Positions 40,450 through 49,845 of a stretch of 64,000 nucleotides of DNA are shown here, one piece after another; positions within the stretch are counted from its first letter, which is position 1; each line of letters starts with the position of its first letter. A program made the position numbers and the translations under genes. Below the pieces are notes generated by a model that had not been told where the DNA came from, made no database searches, and worked only from the letters and a program-made list of their open reading frames with translations. The DNA is from Pseudomonadota bacterium (GTDB lineage: Bacteria; Pseudomonadota; Gammaproteobacteria; Burkholderiales; Rhodocyclaceae), in contig CAUJIV010000028.1 in NCBI GenBank assembly GCA_963205435.1, positions 49,540 through 113,539 of the forward strand, given 5' to 3'.

Positions 40450-41103
40450 ATGCGCCGCGTCCTCCTCCTGCTCGCCTTCCCCTGCAGCTTCTTCCTCGCC
40501 TGCGCCAGCGCGCAGGCCTTCCGTTTCTCCGGCGACGAAGGCAAGGGTGAGGCCGAGACGCAGGCGCGCAATGCGCGCATCGACCAGCTGGTGGCCGCGC
40601 CCTGCCGGCAGCAGCTGAAGAACCGCAGGATCATGCTGGTCATCGCCGAGCAGACCGCCAATGGCTTCAACACCGTGCAAAGCCGCTACGGCCCGCATTA
40701 CCAGGCGATCAACCACCGCCTGCGCGCGCTCGGGCTGAAGACCTACACCCAGGAGCAGATCCGCGCCCGCATCGCCCAGGCCGAGATCGAGGCGCACTTC
40801 CGCAACGACCCCGACGCCGCCCTCGCCGCCTCGAAGAAGCTCGGCGCCGACTTCATCCTGCGTAGCCTCATCACGACCCAGGCCGGCATCAACCCGGTGC
40901 TGAACATCAACGAGGTCGCCGTGCGCATGAGCTTCACCCTCGTCTCCGCCGGCGGCCGCGTCATTTCCAGCGTCAGCGCCAGTGACGCGTCCTACGCCGG
41001 CGGCGACACCCTCGGCATGGCGCTCACCCTGGTCAACGAGCAGGCCGACGAAGTCGTCGCCCGGCTCTACAACGACTACTGCCGCGCCGGCGGCAAGAAT
41101 TAG
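40450..41103 (+). CDS. secreted hypothetical protein, possible CsgG/LpoB-like fold
   Basis: N-terminal signal sequence; KKLGADFILRSLITTQ...VRMSFTLVSAGGRVISSVSASDAS; next to CsgG-like gene. Confidence 0.7.
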   Translation: MRRVLLLLAFPCSFFLACASAQAFRFSGDEGKGEAETQARNARIDQLVAAPCRQQLKNRRIMLVIAEQTANGFNTVQSRYGPHYQAINHRLRALGLKTYTQEQIRARIAQAEIEAHFRNDPDAALAASKKLGADFILRSLITTQAGINPVLNINEVAVRMSFTLVSAGGRVISSVSASDASYAGGDTLGMALTLVNEQADEVVARLYNDYCRAGGKN

Positions 41104-41120
41104 CCAACGGAGACTGCCGC

Positions 41121-41912
41121 ATGAAAACGCCCCTTTGCCTCGCCTTCCTCATGGCCCTGGCCGGCGCCGCCGCCGCCCAGCCGACCTTCGACAGCCCGTC
41201 GCCGACCCAGGGCGGCAGCACCTCGCGCAAGGCCAACGAGATGGCCGACAAGGGCATGTACAAGCCGGTCGAGTACGCCAACGCGGCCAAGCCCGGCCCG
41301 ATGATCATCGTCATTCCTGGCGAGATCAAGAGCAACAACGCCAGCTTCACCCAGAAATTCGGCCCCAACAACATCGCCGACTTCGCCGAGCTCGAGCTGG
41401 GCAAGGCCAACTTCAAGGTCCTCGAGCGCACGAACCTCGGCCCGCTGCTGCAGGAATTCCAGCTCGCCTACAACCTCGGCGATCCCGCGGAAGCGCGCAA
41501 GTTCCTGCAGAAGGGCAAGCTGAAGTCGACCAAATGGGTGCTGAAGTTCGACATCCTCAAGGCCGAGCAGGTGGCGCAGGCCCAGGAAGGCTTCAGCGGC
41601 AGGCCGAGCGGCGCGCTGATCGGCATTCTCGGTGGCGGCCGCGGCGCGGCGGTCGGCGATGTCGCCGTCAGCTCGGTGCAGACGGGCGAATCCTCCGGCG
41701 TCTGGATCATCGGCATGCGCTACAAGATCATCGACGCCAACACCACCGAGCAGGTGGCCACCGGCTACACCGAGGAGAAGATGGAGCTCGGCGCCAAGTC
41801 GTCCTCGGTGCTCGGCTTCTCCGGCGGCGAATCGGGCGGCCTGACGCTGGACGGCATGGTGCAGCGCCTGGTGCAGAAGAACGTCTGGGAAATCGACTCG
41901 AAGCACAAGTGA
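41121..41912 (+). CDS. CsgG/HfaB-like secreted protein
   Basis: Signal peptide; FAELELGKANFKVLERTNLGPLLQEFQLAYN...ALIGILGGGRGAAVGDVAVSSVQTGESSGVWIIGMRYKIIDANTTEQVATGY. Confidence 0.7.
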   Translation: MKTPLCLAFLMALAGAAAAQPTFDSPSPTQGGSTSRKANEMADKGMYKPVEYANAAKPGPMIIVIPGEIKSNNASFTQKFGPNNIADFAELELGKANFKVLERTNLGPLLQEFQLAYNLGDPAEARKFLQKGKLKSTKWVLKFDILKAEQVAQAQEGFSGRPSGALIGILGGGRGAAVGDVAVSSVQTGESSGVWIIGMRYKIIDANTTEQVATGYTEEKMELGAKSSSVLGFSGGESGGLTLDGMVQRLVQKNVWEIDSKHK

Positions 41913-41929
41913 CGGCCTTCCCCGCGTCC

Positions 41930-41945
41930 CCTTGCCATGGCAAGG
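41930..41945. repeat. intergenic inverted repeat, element copy 1
   Basis: CCTTGCCATGGCAAGG perfect palindrome followed by AGTGACGCAGGTTCGC. Confidence 0.6.
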
Positions 41946-42061
41946 AGTGACGCAGGTTCGCGGGCCATGCCCGCGCCATGCACTGAATGTCCCGCCTCGG
42001 GGCGGTCCTCCTGCGGCGGGGCCCGCACTTCCGACCGCAGCAAGCTGAGGGAGCAGCCGGC

Positions 42062-44386
42062 ATGAGCGAATTGAAGAAGCTCGGCAAGTACGAGATCCGC
42101 CGCGAGCTGGGCCAGGGCGCCATGGGTATCGTCTACGAGGGCTTCGACTCGATGATCGCCCGTCGCGTCGCGCTGAAGACGCTGCGCCGCGAGCAGCTCG
42201 ACCGCGCCGAGGCCGAGGAAGTCCTCGCCCGCCTCAAGCGCGAGGCGCAGGCGGCGGGGCGCCTTAACCACCCGAGCATCGTCCAGGTCTACGAGTACGG
42301 CGAGGAAGGCGGCACCGCCTTCATCGCCATGGAGTTCGTCGAGGGGCGCGAGCTGAAGGATGCCTTCGACGCCAACGAGCGCTTCCCGATGGCCGAGATC
42401 GTGCGCATCATGGAGCAGCTGCTCGCCGCCCTCGACTACTCGCACGGCAACGGCGTCGTGCACCGCGACATCAAGCCGTCCAACATCATCCTGCTCAAGG
42501 ACGGCACGGTGAAGGTCGCCGACTTCGGCATCGCCCGCATCGAGTCCTCCAACCTGACCCAGGCCGGCTCGGTGCTCGGCACGCCGAGCTACATGTCGCC
42601 CGAGCAGTTCATGGGGCAGACCGTCGACGGCCGCTCGGATCTGTTTTCCGCCGGCGTCATCCTCTACCAGTTCCTGACCGGCGAGAAGCCGTTCACCGGC
42701 GCGCTCACCACCATCATGCACAAGGTGCTGAAGGAGGAGCCGCCGGCGCCCTCGGCGCTCAACGTGCAGGTGCCGCTGCCCTTCGACGCGCTGATCCGCA
42801 AGGCGCTGGCCAAGCGCCCGGACGAGCGCTTCCAGAGCGGGCGCGAATTCACCGCCGCCCTGAAGGCGGCCGCCGCCGGCGGGGCCGCGCGGGCGGCGGC
42901 CGAGGATGCCACCCTCGTCAATGCCGACGACAAGACCCTCGTTGTCGAAAGAACCCTGCTGGCGCCGCAATCGCCGGCGCCGCCAGTTCCGTCTGCCGCA
43001 GCGCATTCGAGCGCGCCGCCCGCCGCCAAGTCTTCGCCGCGCCTGGCGCTGGCCCTGGCTGCCGCCCTTGCCGTCATCGGCCTCGGCGCCACGACACTGT
43101 TCCTGATGTCGCGCACGGACGAGGCGCCGGCGCCCGCCGCGCAAACTGCGTCACCGCAGGCAACGCAGGCCGCTGATGCGCCGGCCGACCCGAACCTGAT
43201 GACCATCGCCGCGCTCGGCCTGGCCGACCCGGACGATCCGCGCTACCGGGGCGACAAGGGCCTGCTCGAGGCCGCCCTGCGCGAGGACGCGCGGCGCCAG
43301 CTCGTCGAAAAGGCCCTCGGCCTCTACGTCGCCCAGGCCTCGCTCGACAGGAACTATGCGCTGGTCAGCGACAGGCTGCTCGCCCGCAGCGGCGAGTTCA
43401 TCCAGGCGGTGCTGGAAGAGGATGCGCCGCGGCTCGGCAAGGACGGCCTGATGTCGATCGCCACCCGCGCCGCGGTGCGGGTGCGCGACCTGCAGAAATC
43501 GCTCAACCAGATGTCGCGCGAGGAGCGCATCGACTTCATCCGCAACAACGGCGACCCGAAGATCTCGGTGGCGATCAGCGTGCGCGGCGCCGAGAACGAG
43601 GGCGCCGCGCCGCAGCGCTCGCCGCTGGCGGAGAACCTGCTCAAGGAGCGCATCCAGTCCTTCGGCTTCCGCCTGTGGAACGACGACATGGCGCCGGACG
43701 GCAAGGGCGGCGCCGACTTCGCCGTCACCGGCGAGGCCCGCTTCCGCAAGCTCTCCGCCAAGCTCGCCGCCTCGGGCATCACCATCGAGAAATTCGTCCT
43801 CGCCTCATGGACGGTCAAGGCCACCGACAAGGCCAGCGGCGAGGAAATCTACTTCAACACGCAGATCCCGGAGAAGACCAGCTGGGCGAGCGAGGACGAG
43901 GCCATGCGCGACGTCGGCCGCCTGGTCGGCGAGGAACTCTCCCGCGGCCTGTTCCTCGCCCACTACCACTTCGGCGGCCGCCAGGCGCGGCTGCGCCTGC
44001 AGGGCCTGCCGGACAAGCAGACGGCGCAGCTGCTTCAGCGAGAGCTGAACGGGCTGTTCGGCGTGCTCACGGCGAACCCGGCGCCGGCCGGCGCCGGCGA
44101 GGCGGCCTTCGACCTCGAGCTCTCCGGCGGCCTGTCCAGCCCGGCCGAGCTGGTGCGGGCGGCGGTGCTGAAGCCTCTCAACCGCAAGCTCGGCGGCCAG
44201 TGCCTCGACCTCATCGGCGCCGGCGGCGAGGGCGAAGTCGTCGTCGCCCTGTCGGCGGCCTGCCGCGAGGCGGCCGTCCTCTCGCGCCTCGACAGCCTGC
44301 CGCCGGCGGCGCTGATCGAGGCGCCGGCCGGCCGGCGCGAGGCGCTGGTGAAGAATCCGGAGACGCTGAAGAAGATCGCCATCTGA
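42062..44386 (+). CDS. transmembrane Ser/Thr protein kinase with large extracytoplasmic domain (774 aa)
   Basis: GQGAMGIVYEG, VALKTL, VVHRDIKPSNIILL, VADFGIARI, GTPSYMSPEQ; single TM LALALAAALAVIGLGATTLFLMS; about 410-aa C-terminal domain. Confidence 0.93.
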   Translation: MSELKKLGKYEIRRELGQGAMGIVYEGFDSMIARRVALKTLRREQLDRAEAEEVLARLKREAQAAGRLNHPSIVQVYEYGEEGGTAFIAMEFVEGRELKDAFDANERFPMAEIVRIMEQLLAALDYSHGNGVVHRDIKPSNIILLKDGTVKVADFGIARIESSNLTQAGSVLGTPSYMSPEQFMGQTVDGRSDLFSAGVILYQFLTGEKPFTGALTTIMHKVLKEEPPAPSALNVQVPLPFDALIRKALAKRPDERFQSGREFTAALKAAAAGGAARAAAEDATLVNADDKTLVVERTLLAPQSPAPPVPSAAAHSSAPPAAKSSPRLALALAAALAVIGLGATTLFLMSRTDEAPAPAAQTASPQATQAADAPADPNLMTIAALGLADPDDPRYRGDKGLLEAALREDARRQLVEKALGLYVAQASLDRNYALVSDRLLARSGEFIQAVLEEDAPRLGKDGLMSIATRAAVRVRDLQKSLNQMSREERIDFIRNNGDPKISVAISVRGAENEGAAPQRSPLAENLLKERIQSFGFRLWNDDMAPDGKGGADFAVTGEARFRKLSAKLAASGITIEKFVLASWTVKATDKASGEEIYFNTQIPEKTSWASEDEAMRDVGRLVGEELSRGLFLAHYHFGGRQARLRLQGLPDKQTAQLLQRELNGLFGVLTANPAPAGAGEAAFDLELSGGLSSPAELVRAAVLKPLNRKLGGQCLDLIGAGGEGEVVVALSAACREAAVLSRLDSLPPAALIEAPAGRREALVKNPETLKKIAI

Positions 44387-44401
44387 GGCGACCGCCGGCG
44401 C

Positions 44402-45295
44402 TCAGCCGACCTGGAACTCGACCGTCTCCGTTTCCGCGTCGCAGGCGTGGCCGAAACTGATGTGGCCGCGGCCGCGCAGGATGACTTCCTCGCGCTTGAG
44501 GACGAACTCGGCCTCGCCCTCGAAGGTGACGTAGGTGCCGTTGGTGCTCTGGTCGACGAGCACGAACTTCTCGCGCCGCCGCTCGATGCGGGCATGGCTG
44601 CGCGAGGCGCGGCGGTCGTTGATGACCAGGTCGCTGTCGGCGCCGCGCCCCAGCGTCACGCCGTCGCCGCCGGCGTCGAGCACGCGCTCGCCGCCGCCGT
44701 GGCGCAGCGTCAGCCGCACGACGAGGGGCTCCTTGAGGATGATGCTCTCCGCCTTCATGGTCAGGTCGTCCGACTCCTGCCACAGCACCTCGCAGACGCG
44801 CACGTCGTCGGCCTTGCCCTTCACCGACAGGGCGTCGATGACGCGCGTCGACTGCTGCAGCAGCTCGGGCAGGGCGGCGACCGTCTCGGCCGTGGTGATG
44901 ATCTGGCCGCCCTTGGCCAGGCCGGTCATGCGCGCCGCCGTGTTGACCGTGTCGCCGAAGACGTCGTTGCCCTCCTCGATGGCCGAGCCGCAGTGGAAGC
45001 CGATGCGGATGGCCAGCTTGATGCCGGAAACCGGCGGCAGGTCGTCGATGCGCTGCTGCATGGAGCAGGCAGCGTCCATGGCGACGGCGGCGCTGTCGAA
45101 CACCGCCATCACCTCGTCGCCGATGGTCTTGATGACGCGGCCCTTCAGCTGCTCGGTGGTGAGCATCATGCGCTTGAGGCAGCGCTCGACGATATGCAGC
45201 GCCTCCTGGTCGCCGAGCCTTTCGTAGAGCCGGGTGCTGCCGGCAACATCCGCGAACAGGACGCAGAGCCTGCTTTCGACCTTGCTGGCGCTCAT
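44402..45295 (-). CDS. class III adenylate/guanylate cyclase with C-terminal FHA domain
   Basis: VLFADVAGSTRLYERLG, VIKTIGDEVMAVFDSA, FGDTVNTAARMTGLA; FHA GVTLGRGADSDLVINDRRASRSHARIERRREKFVLVDQSTNGTYV. Confidence 0.94.
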   Translation of the reverse strand: MSASKVESRLCVLFADVAGSTRLYERLGDQEALHIVERCLKRMMLTTEQLKGRVIKTIGDEVMAVFDSAAVAMDAACSMQQRIDDLPPVSGIKLAIRIGFHCGSAIEEGNDVFGDTVNTAARMTGLAKGGQIITTAETVAALPELLQQSTRVIDALSVKGKADDVRVCEVLWQESDDLTMKAESIILKEPLVVRLTLRHGGGERVLDAGGDGVTLGRGADSDLVINDRRASRSHARIERRREKFVLVDQSTNGTYVTFEGEAEFVLKREEVILRGRGHISFGHACDAETETVEFQVG

Positions 45296-45337
45296 GCGGA
45301 TTCCATGGTGACGGCCGTCCTCGAGCGGTCCATCATA

Positions 45338-46255
45338 TCAAAGCCCCTCTCCCCGGCGAAGCGCCGGCAGCAGCGGGTTGTCGAATTCCTCCGGATCGAA
45401 GGCGCGGTCGCCCTGCGGATCGGGTTGCCCGCTCGCGCGCAGGTTGCGGAAGTCGTAGAGCCGCGGGTCGGCCAGATGCGACGGGGCGACGTTGCCGAGC
45501 GCGGCGAAGATCTTCTCGACGCGGCCGGGAAAGCGTCGATCCCAGTCGCGCAGCAGCGCCTTGACCTGCTTGCGCTGCAGCTGTTCCTGTGACCCGCACA
45601 GGTCGCAGGGGATGATGGGGAAGCGGCGCAGCCGCGACCATTCCTCGAGATCGCGCTCGCGGCAATAGGCCAGCGGGCGGATGACGATATGGCGGCCGTC
45701 GTCGGAAACCAGCTTCGGCGGCATCGCCTTCAGCTTGCCGCCGAAGAACAGGTTGAGGAACAGCGTCTCGACGATGTCGTCGCGGTGGTGGCCGAGCGCG
45801 ATCTTGCTGGCCTTCAGCTCGCTGGCGACGCGGTAGAGCACGCCGCGGCGCAGGCGCGAGCACAGCGAGCAGGTGGTCTTGCCCTCGGGAATGACGCGCT
45901 TGACCACCGAGTAGGTGTCCTGCTCCTCGATGTGGAAGGGCACGCCCAGGCCCTCGAGATAGGCCGGCAGCACCTCGGCGGGAAAGCCCGGCTGCTTCTG
46001 GTCGAGATTGACGGCGACCAGCTCGAAGCGCACCGGCGCGATCTCGCGCAGCTGCAGCAGGATGTCGAGCAGGGCGTGGCTGTCCTTGCCGCCGGACAGG
46101 CAGACCATGACGCGGTCGCCTTCCTCGATCATGTTGAAGTCGGCGATCGCCTGGCCGACGTTGCGTCGCAGGCGCTTGGCCAGCTTGTTGGCCTCGAAGC
46201 GGGACTTTCCGTCCAGCGCCGGGTCGAAGAGATCCTTCAGGCGCGGCGAGCTCAT
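45338..46255 (-). CDS. ttcA: tRNA 2-thiocytidine(32) synthetase TtcA
   Basis: [19 protein letters not shown]-loop; [20 protein letters not shown]. Confidence 0.95.
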   Translation of the reverse strand: MSSPRLKDLFDPALDGKSRFEANKLAKRLRRNVGQAIADFNMIEEGDRVMVCLSGGKDSHALLDILLQLREIAPVRFELVAVNLDQKQPGFPAEVLPAYLEGLGVPFHIEEQDTYSVVKRVIPEGKTTCSLCSRLRRGVLYRVASELKASKIALGHHRDDIVETLFLNLFFGGKLKAMPPKLVSDDGRHIVIRPLAYCRERDLEEWSRLRRFPIIPCDLCGSQEQLQRKQVKALLRDWDRRFPGRVEKIFAALGNVAPSHLADPRLYDFRNLRASGQPDPQGDRAFDPEEFDNPLLPALRRGEGL

Positions 46256-47001
46256 AGGCTGAGGCTGCGCCCGCCGTCCACCGCCAGGATCTGGCCGGTG
46301 ACGTAGGGCGCCTCGGCGAGCAGGAAGAGCACGCCGCGGGCGATGTCGGCAGGGTCGCCGCGGCGCTTGAGCAGGGTGCGCTCGATGATGGCGGCGCGCG
46401 CCGAATCATCGAATGAATCGTCCTCCGGCCAGAGGATCGGCCCCGGCGCGATGGCGTTCACCCGCACCTGCGGGCCGAGCTCGAGCGCCAGCGCCCGCGT
46501 CAGCCCCGACAGGCCGGCCTTGGCGGCGCAATACAGCGGGTAATCCTTCAGCGGCAGCGCGTCGTGGATGTCGGTGATGTTCACGATGGCGCCGCCCGCC
46601 GCCGCGAGATGGGGCGCCGCCGCCTGCGAGAGGAACAGCGGCGCCTTCAGGTTGCTGCCGACCAGGTCGGCCCAGTCGTCCTCGCCGATGCTGCCGAGCG
46701 GCGTGGCATGGAAGCTGGAGGCGTTGTTCACCAGCGCATCGAGCCGGCCGAAGAGCCGCAGCGTCTCGTCCACCAGGCGCGGCAGCCCGGCGGTGTCGAG
46801 CAGGTCGGCCTGCAGGACCTGCGCCGAGCCGGGCCGCGCCGCATTCAATTCCGCGGCGAGCCCCTGCGCGGCCTCCAGCGAACGATGGCAATGCAGGGCA
46901 AGGCGGGCGCCCTCGGCGTGCAGGACGCGCGCGATCACGGCGCCGACGCGGCGCGCGGCGCCGGTGACGAGCACCACCTTGTCTTGCAGGCCGGAGTTCA
47001 T
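46252..47001 (-). CDS. SDR family oxidoreductase, pteridine reductase (FolM-like)
   Basis: [64 protein letters not shown]. Confidence 0.9.
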   Translation of the reverse strand: MNSGLQDKVVLVTGAARRVGAVIARVLHAEGARLALHCHRSLEAAQGLAAELNAARPGSAQVLQADLLDTAGLPRLVDETLRLFGRLDALVNNASSFHATPLGSIGEDDWADLVGSNLKAPLFLSQAAAPHLAAAGGAIVNITDIHDALPLKDYPLYCAAKAGLSGLTRALALELGPQVRVNAIAPGPILWPEDDSFDDSARAAIIERTLLKRRGDPADIARGVLFLLAEAPYVTGQILAVDGGRSLSL

Positions 47002-47021
47002 TGAACCCTCCCGCGGCCCAC

Positions 47022-47037
47022 CTCCCAAGGAAGGGAG
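47022..47037. repeat. intergenic inverted repeat, element copy 2
   Basis: CTCCC-AAGGAA-GGGAG followed by TGACGATCGTTCGC. Confidence 0.5.
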
Positions 47038-47116
47038 TGACGATCGTTCGCCGTCGGGCGGCTCCATGGGGTTGGCTGCGCCGCTCCTGGGGCGGCCCGG
47101 CGGGCGAGGCTCGGGT

Positions 47117-47491
47117 TCAAGGCGCGGCCTTCTCGTAGGCCAGTCCGAGCCGCCGCGCCAGCGCGCCGAGGCGCTTGTCCCGCGTCCATAGGCACGCACC
47201 CGCGGTGAGGGCGGTGGCTGCCAGCAGATGTGCGTCGATATAGCCCATGCCGTGCCCCATCAGCTTGTGGCGATCGATGAAGAACAATGCCTCGTCTTCG
47301 CGCGCCAGCCGCGCCTGCGGCAATGCGCCCAGCAGGCCGAGAATGCTGCTTCGCGACTTGAGATTGCCGCAGGCCAGTTCCCCGATGACAAAAGGGTGGC
47401 TGAGGACAAGGCCGGATTGCAGGAGGGCGGACACCTCGGCATCTTTCCGGCGCAGATGATCGACCCATACCAAAGTGTCGAGCAGAATCAC
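47117..47491 (-). CDS. PIN-domain toxin (VapC family)
   Basis: MILLDTLVWVDHLRRKD, FVIGELACGN, YIDAHLLAATALTAGACLWTRDKRL acidic PIN residues. Confidence 0.92.
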   Translation of the reverse strand: MILLDTLVWVDHLRRKDAEVSALLQSGLVLSHPFVIGELACGNLKSRSSILGLLGALPQARLAREDEALFFIDRHKLMGHGMGYIDAHLLAATALTAGACLWTRDKRLGALARRLGLAYEKAAP

Positions 47492-47688
47492 GGCTTCGCT
47501 GCGGAGCGGCGACGCGGGACGGGACGCAAATCGGGTTGACTGCCGCCCAGTTGCGCCAGCCGGCGGGCGCTTTCGCGCTGGATCAGCGCGGTCAGGGCCT
47601 CGCGCAGCAAGGCGGAACGCTCCTGCACGCCAGACAGCGCCTGGGCGCGCTCCATCAAGGCATCATCAAGGTTGATCGTGGTGCGCAT
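47488..47688 (-). CDS. VapB-type ribbon-helix-helix antitoxin
   Basis: MRTTINLDDALMERAQALSGVQERSALLREALTALIQRE; overlaps toxin start by 4 nt. Confidence 0.9.
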   Translation of the reverse strand: MRTTINLDDALMERAQALSGVQERSALLREALTALIQRESARRLAQLGGSQPDLRPVPRRRSAAKP

Positions 47689-47722
47689 GGCGATTTCCGT
47701 TCAGGATTGGTGCTCAAGTATA

Positions 47723-47736
47723 GCATCATTTGATGC
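47723..47736. promoter_or_regulatory. candidate VapB operator
   Basis: GCATCA-TT-TGATGC perfect inverted repeat, adjacent to minus-strand TATACT -10-like box. Confidence 0.5.
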
Positions 47737-47805
47737 GCTATTTGGCGTACGGACGCGCCTTCCCGTTTGCCAATTGCAGCAGAATCAGGCAGATTCGGTG
47801 CCGCC

Positions 47806-48951
47806 ATGAGCCTGCCTGCGCCCGATGCCGCCGCTGCCGAAAACAGTGCCCGCCTGACGGCGCAGATTGCTTCGGAAATCGAACAGGCCGGCGGCTGGCT
47901 GTCCTTCGCCCGCTACATGGAACTGGCGCTGTATGCTCCCGGGCTGGGCTATTACAGCGGCGGCGCGCGCAAGTTCGGCGCGGCGGGCGACTTCGTCACC
48001 GCGCCCGAGCTCTCGCCGCTCTTCGCCGAGGCGCTGGCGCGGCAGGCGGCGCCGCTGCTCGCGGCGAGCGCGCCCTGCCTGCTCGAGGCCGGCGCCGGCA
48101 GCGGCGCGCTGGCCCTCGGCCTGTTGCGCGCCCTCGAGCGCCTGGGCGCCCTGCCCGAGCGCTACGACATCCTCGAGCTGTCGGGCGAGCTGCGCGCCCG
48201 ACAGCAGGCAGCCCTCGCCGCCGCGCCGCATCTTGCCGCGCGGGTGCGCTGGCTCGACCGCCTGCCCGAGCATTTCAGCGGCGTGGTCGTCGCCAACGAG
48301 CTGCTCGACGCCCTGCCGGCGCATCTCGTCGCCTGGCGCGAGGACGGTATTTTCGAGCGCGGCGTCGAAGGGGCTGGGGAGGGTCTTGCCTGGAGCGAGC
48401 GGCCGGCGCAGGGCGCCCTGCTCGCGGCGGCGCAGGAACTCTCAGCCTCCTTGCAGCCGCCCTATCTGTCCGAGATCGGCCTCGCGGCGCGCGCCTGGGT
48501 GGCGAGCTGGGGGCGCATCCTGCGGGCGGGCGCGCTGCTCCTGATCGATTACGGCTTCCCGCGGCGCGAGTACTACCACCCGCAGCGCGACAGCGGCACG
48601 CTGATGTGCCACTATCGCCACCGCGCCCATGCCGATCCGTTCTGGCTGCCCGGCCTGAACGACCTCACCGTCCATGTCGATTTCACCGCCATCGCCGAGG
48701 CCGGCCACGATGCGGGGCTCGAGGTGCTCGGCTACGCCAGCCAGGCGCAGTTCCTGCTGAATTGCGGCATCACCCGGCTGCTGGAAAGCCTCGGCGAAAC
48801 CCCGGGCGCCCGGGCCGCGCAGGCCGCCGCCGTGCACAAGCTGATCAGCCCGGCCGAGATGGGGGAACTGTGCAAGGTGCTGGCACTGGGCAGGGGAATC
48901 GCCGGCCCGCTCGCCGGCTTCGCGCAGGGCGACCGCACGCACGCCCTCTAA
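47806..48951 (+). CDS. MidA/NDUFAF7-family SAM-dependent methyltransferase
   Basis: [64 protein letters not shown]. Confidence 0.92.
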   Translation: MSLPAPDAAAAENSARLTAQIASEIEQAGGWLSFARYMELALYAPGLGYYSGGARKFGAAGDFVTAPELSPLFAEALARQAAPLLAASAPCLLEAGAGSGALALGLLRALERLGALPERYDILELSGELRARQQAALAAAPHLAARVRWLDRLPEHFSGVVVANELLDALPAHLVAWREDGIFERGVEGAGEGLAWSERPAQGALLAAAQELSASLQPPYLSEIGLAARAWVASWGRILRAGALLLIDYGFPRREYYHPQRDSGTLMCHYRHRAHADPFWLPGLNDLTVHVDFTAIAEAGHDAGLEVLGYASQAQFLLNCGITRLLESLGETPGARAAQAAAVHKLISPAEMGELCKVLALGRGIAGPLAGFAQGDRTHAL

Positions 48952-48987
48952 CGGTAGATTGATCGAGAACAGGCCCTAGGCGGGTCT

Positions 48988-49422
48988 CTACTTGAGCAGC
49001 AGGCGCTCGAGGCAGGCGCGGATGCCCTCCGGCATGGCCGCCGGCTTGTTCTTCGCCCGGTCGACGAAGACATGCACGAAAAAACCCTGGGCCGCCGGTT
49101 TCTCCTCGTCGGGGCGGAACAGCCCGATCTCGTAGCGCACCGAGGAATTGCCGAGCTGGGCGACGCGCAGGCCGGCGTCGATGGTCTCGGGAAAGGCCAG
49201 CGGCCGGTGGTAGCGGCAGCCGGACTCGACGCAGTAGCCGACCACCGGGCCGCCGTGGATGTCGAGGCCGCCCTCGCGGATCAGGTACTCGTTGATGACG
49301 GTGTCGAAGTAGGCGTAATAGACGACGTTGTTGATGTGGCCGTAGACGTCGTTGTCCATCCAGCGCGTCGGGATCGAGACGAAGCGGGGATAGGCGCTGC
49401 GGCGCTCATGAGCGGCGGTCAT
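48988..49422 (-). CDS. acyl-CoA thioesterase (YbgC/4HBT family)
   Basis: [35 protein letters not shown] hotdog-fold motif. Confidence 0.93.
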   Translation of the reverse strand: MTAAHERRSAYPRFVSIPTRWMDNDVYGHINNVVYYAYFDTVINEYLIREGGLDIHGGPVVGYCVESGCRYHRPLAFPETIDAGLRVAQLGNSSVRYEIGLFRPDEEKPAAQGFFVHVFVDRAKNKPAAMPEGIRACLERLLLK

Positions 49423-49494
49423 GCGCGCATTTTATATGCCTTGTTGCTTGGGTCTGAACAGACAAGCCGCGTGGCGGCTGAACGGAAACAGTCA

Positions 49495-49515
49495 CCCCTT
49501 CCCTCGGGGAAGGGG
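49495..49515. repeat. intergenic inverted repeat, element copy 3 (opposite orientation)
   Basis: CCCCTTCCC-TCG-GGGAAGGGG 9-bp stem; minus strand continues GGGGTGACTG. Confidence 0.55.
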
Positions 49516-49531
49516 TCGGGGGGATGGGCCC

Positions 49532-49738
49532 CTATTCCTGGCAGAGATAGACGTTGCGCAGGAAGGCCTCGGCGTCCCGCTCGGCCTCGCGGCTGCCGCG
49601 CGACTGCGGCAGCGCTTCCTGCAACGCCAGGCCGGGTTCGGGCCGCGGCAGCCAGTTGGCGAAGAGCACCTCCTCGCCATACTCCTCCCGCAGTTCAACG
49701 ATGCGCTTTCCCGTGCTCATGTCCATGTAGATGACCAT
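49532..49738 (-). CDS. hypothetical small protein
   Basis: MVIYMDMSTGKRIVELREEYGEEVLFANWLPRPEPGLALQEALPQSRGSREAERDAEAFLRNVYLCQE; coding-like composition, RBS-like GGAGGT upstream. Confidence 0.6.
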   Translation of the reverse strand: MVIYMDMSTGKRIVELREEYGEEVLFANWLPRPEPGLALQEALPQSRGSREAERDAEAFLRNVYLCQE

Positions 49739-49845
49739 GCTGACCTCCGCTGCCCGTCTCGTGCATCGGGACGTCAACCTGCTTAACGGCCGGGAACGAA
49801 AAAAGTTGAACGCCTGCGCAAATTTCCTGCCGCCGCGCGACCCGG

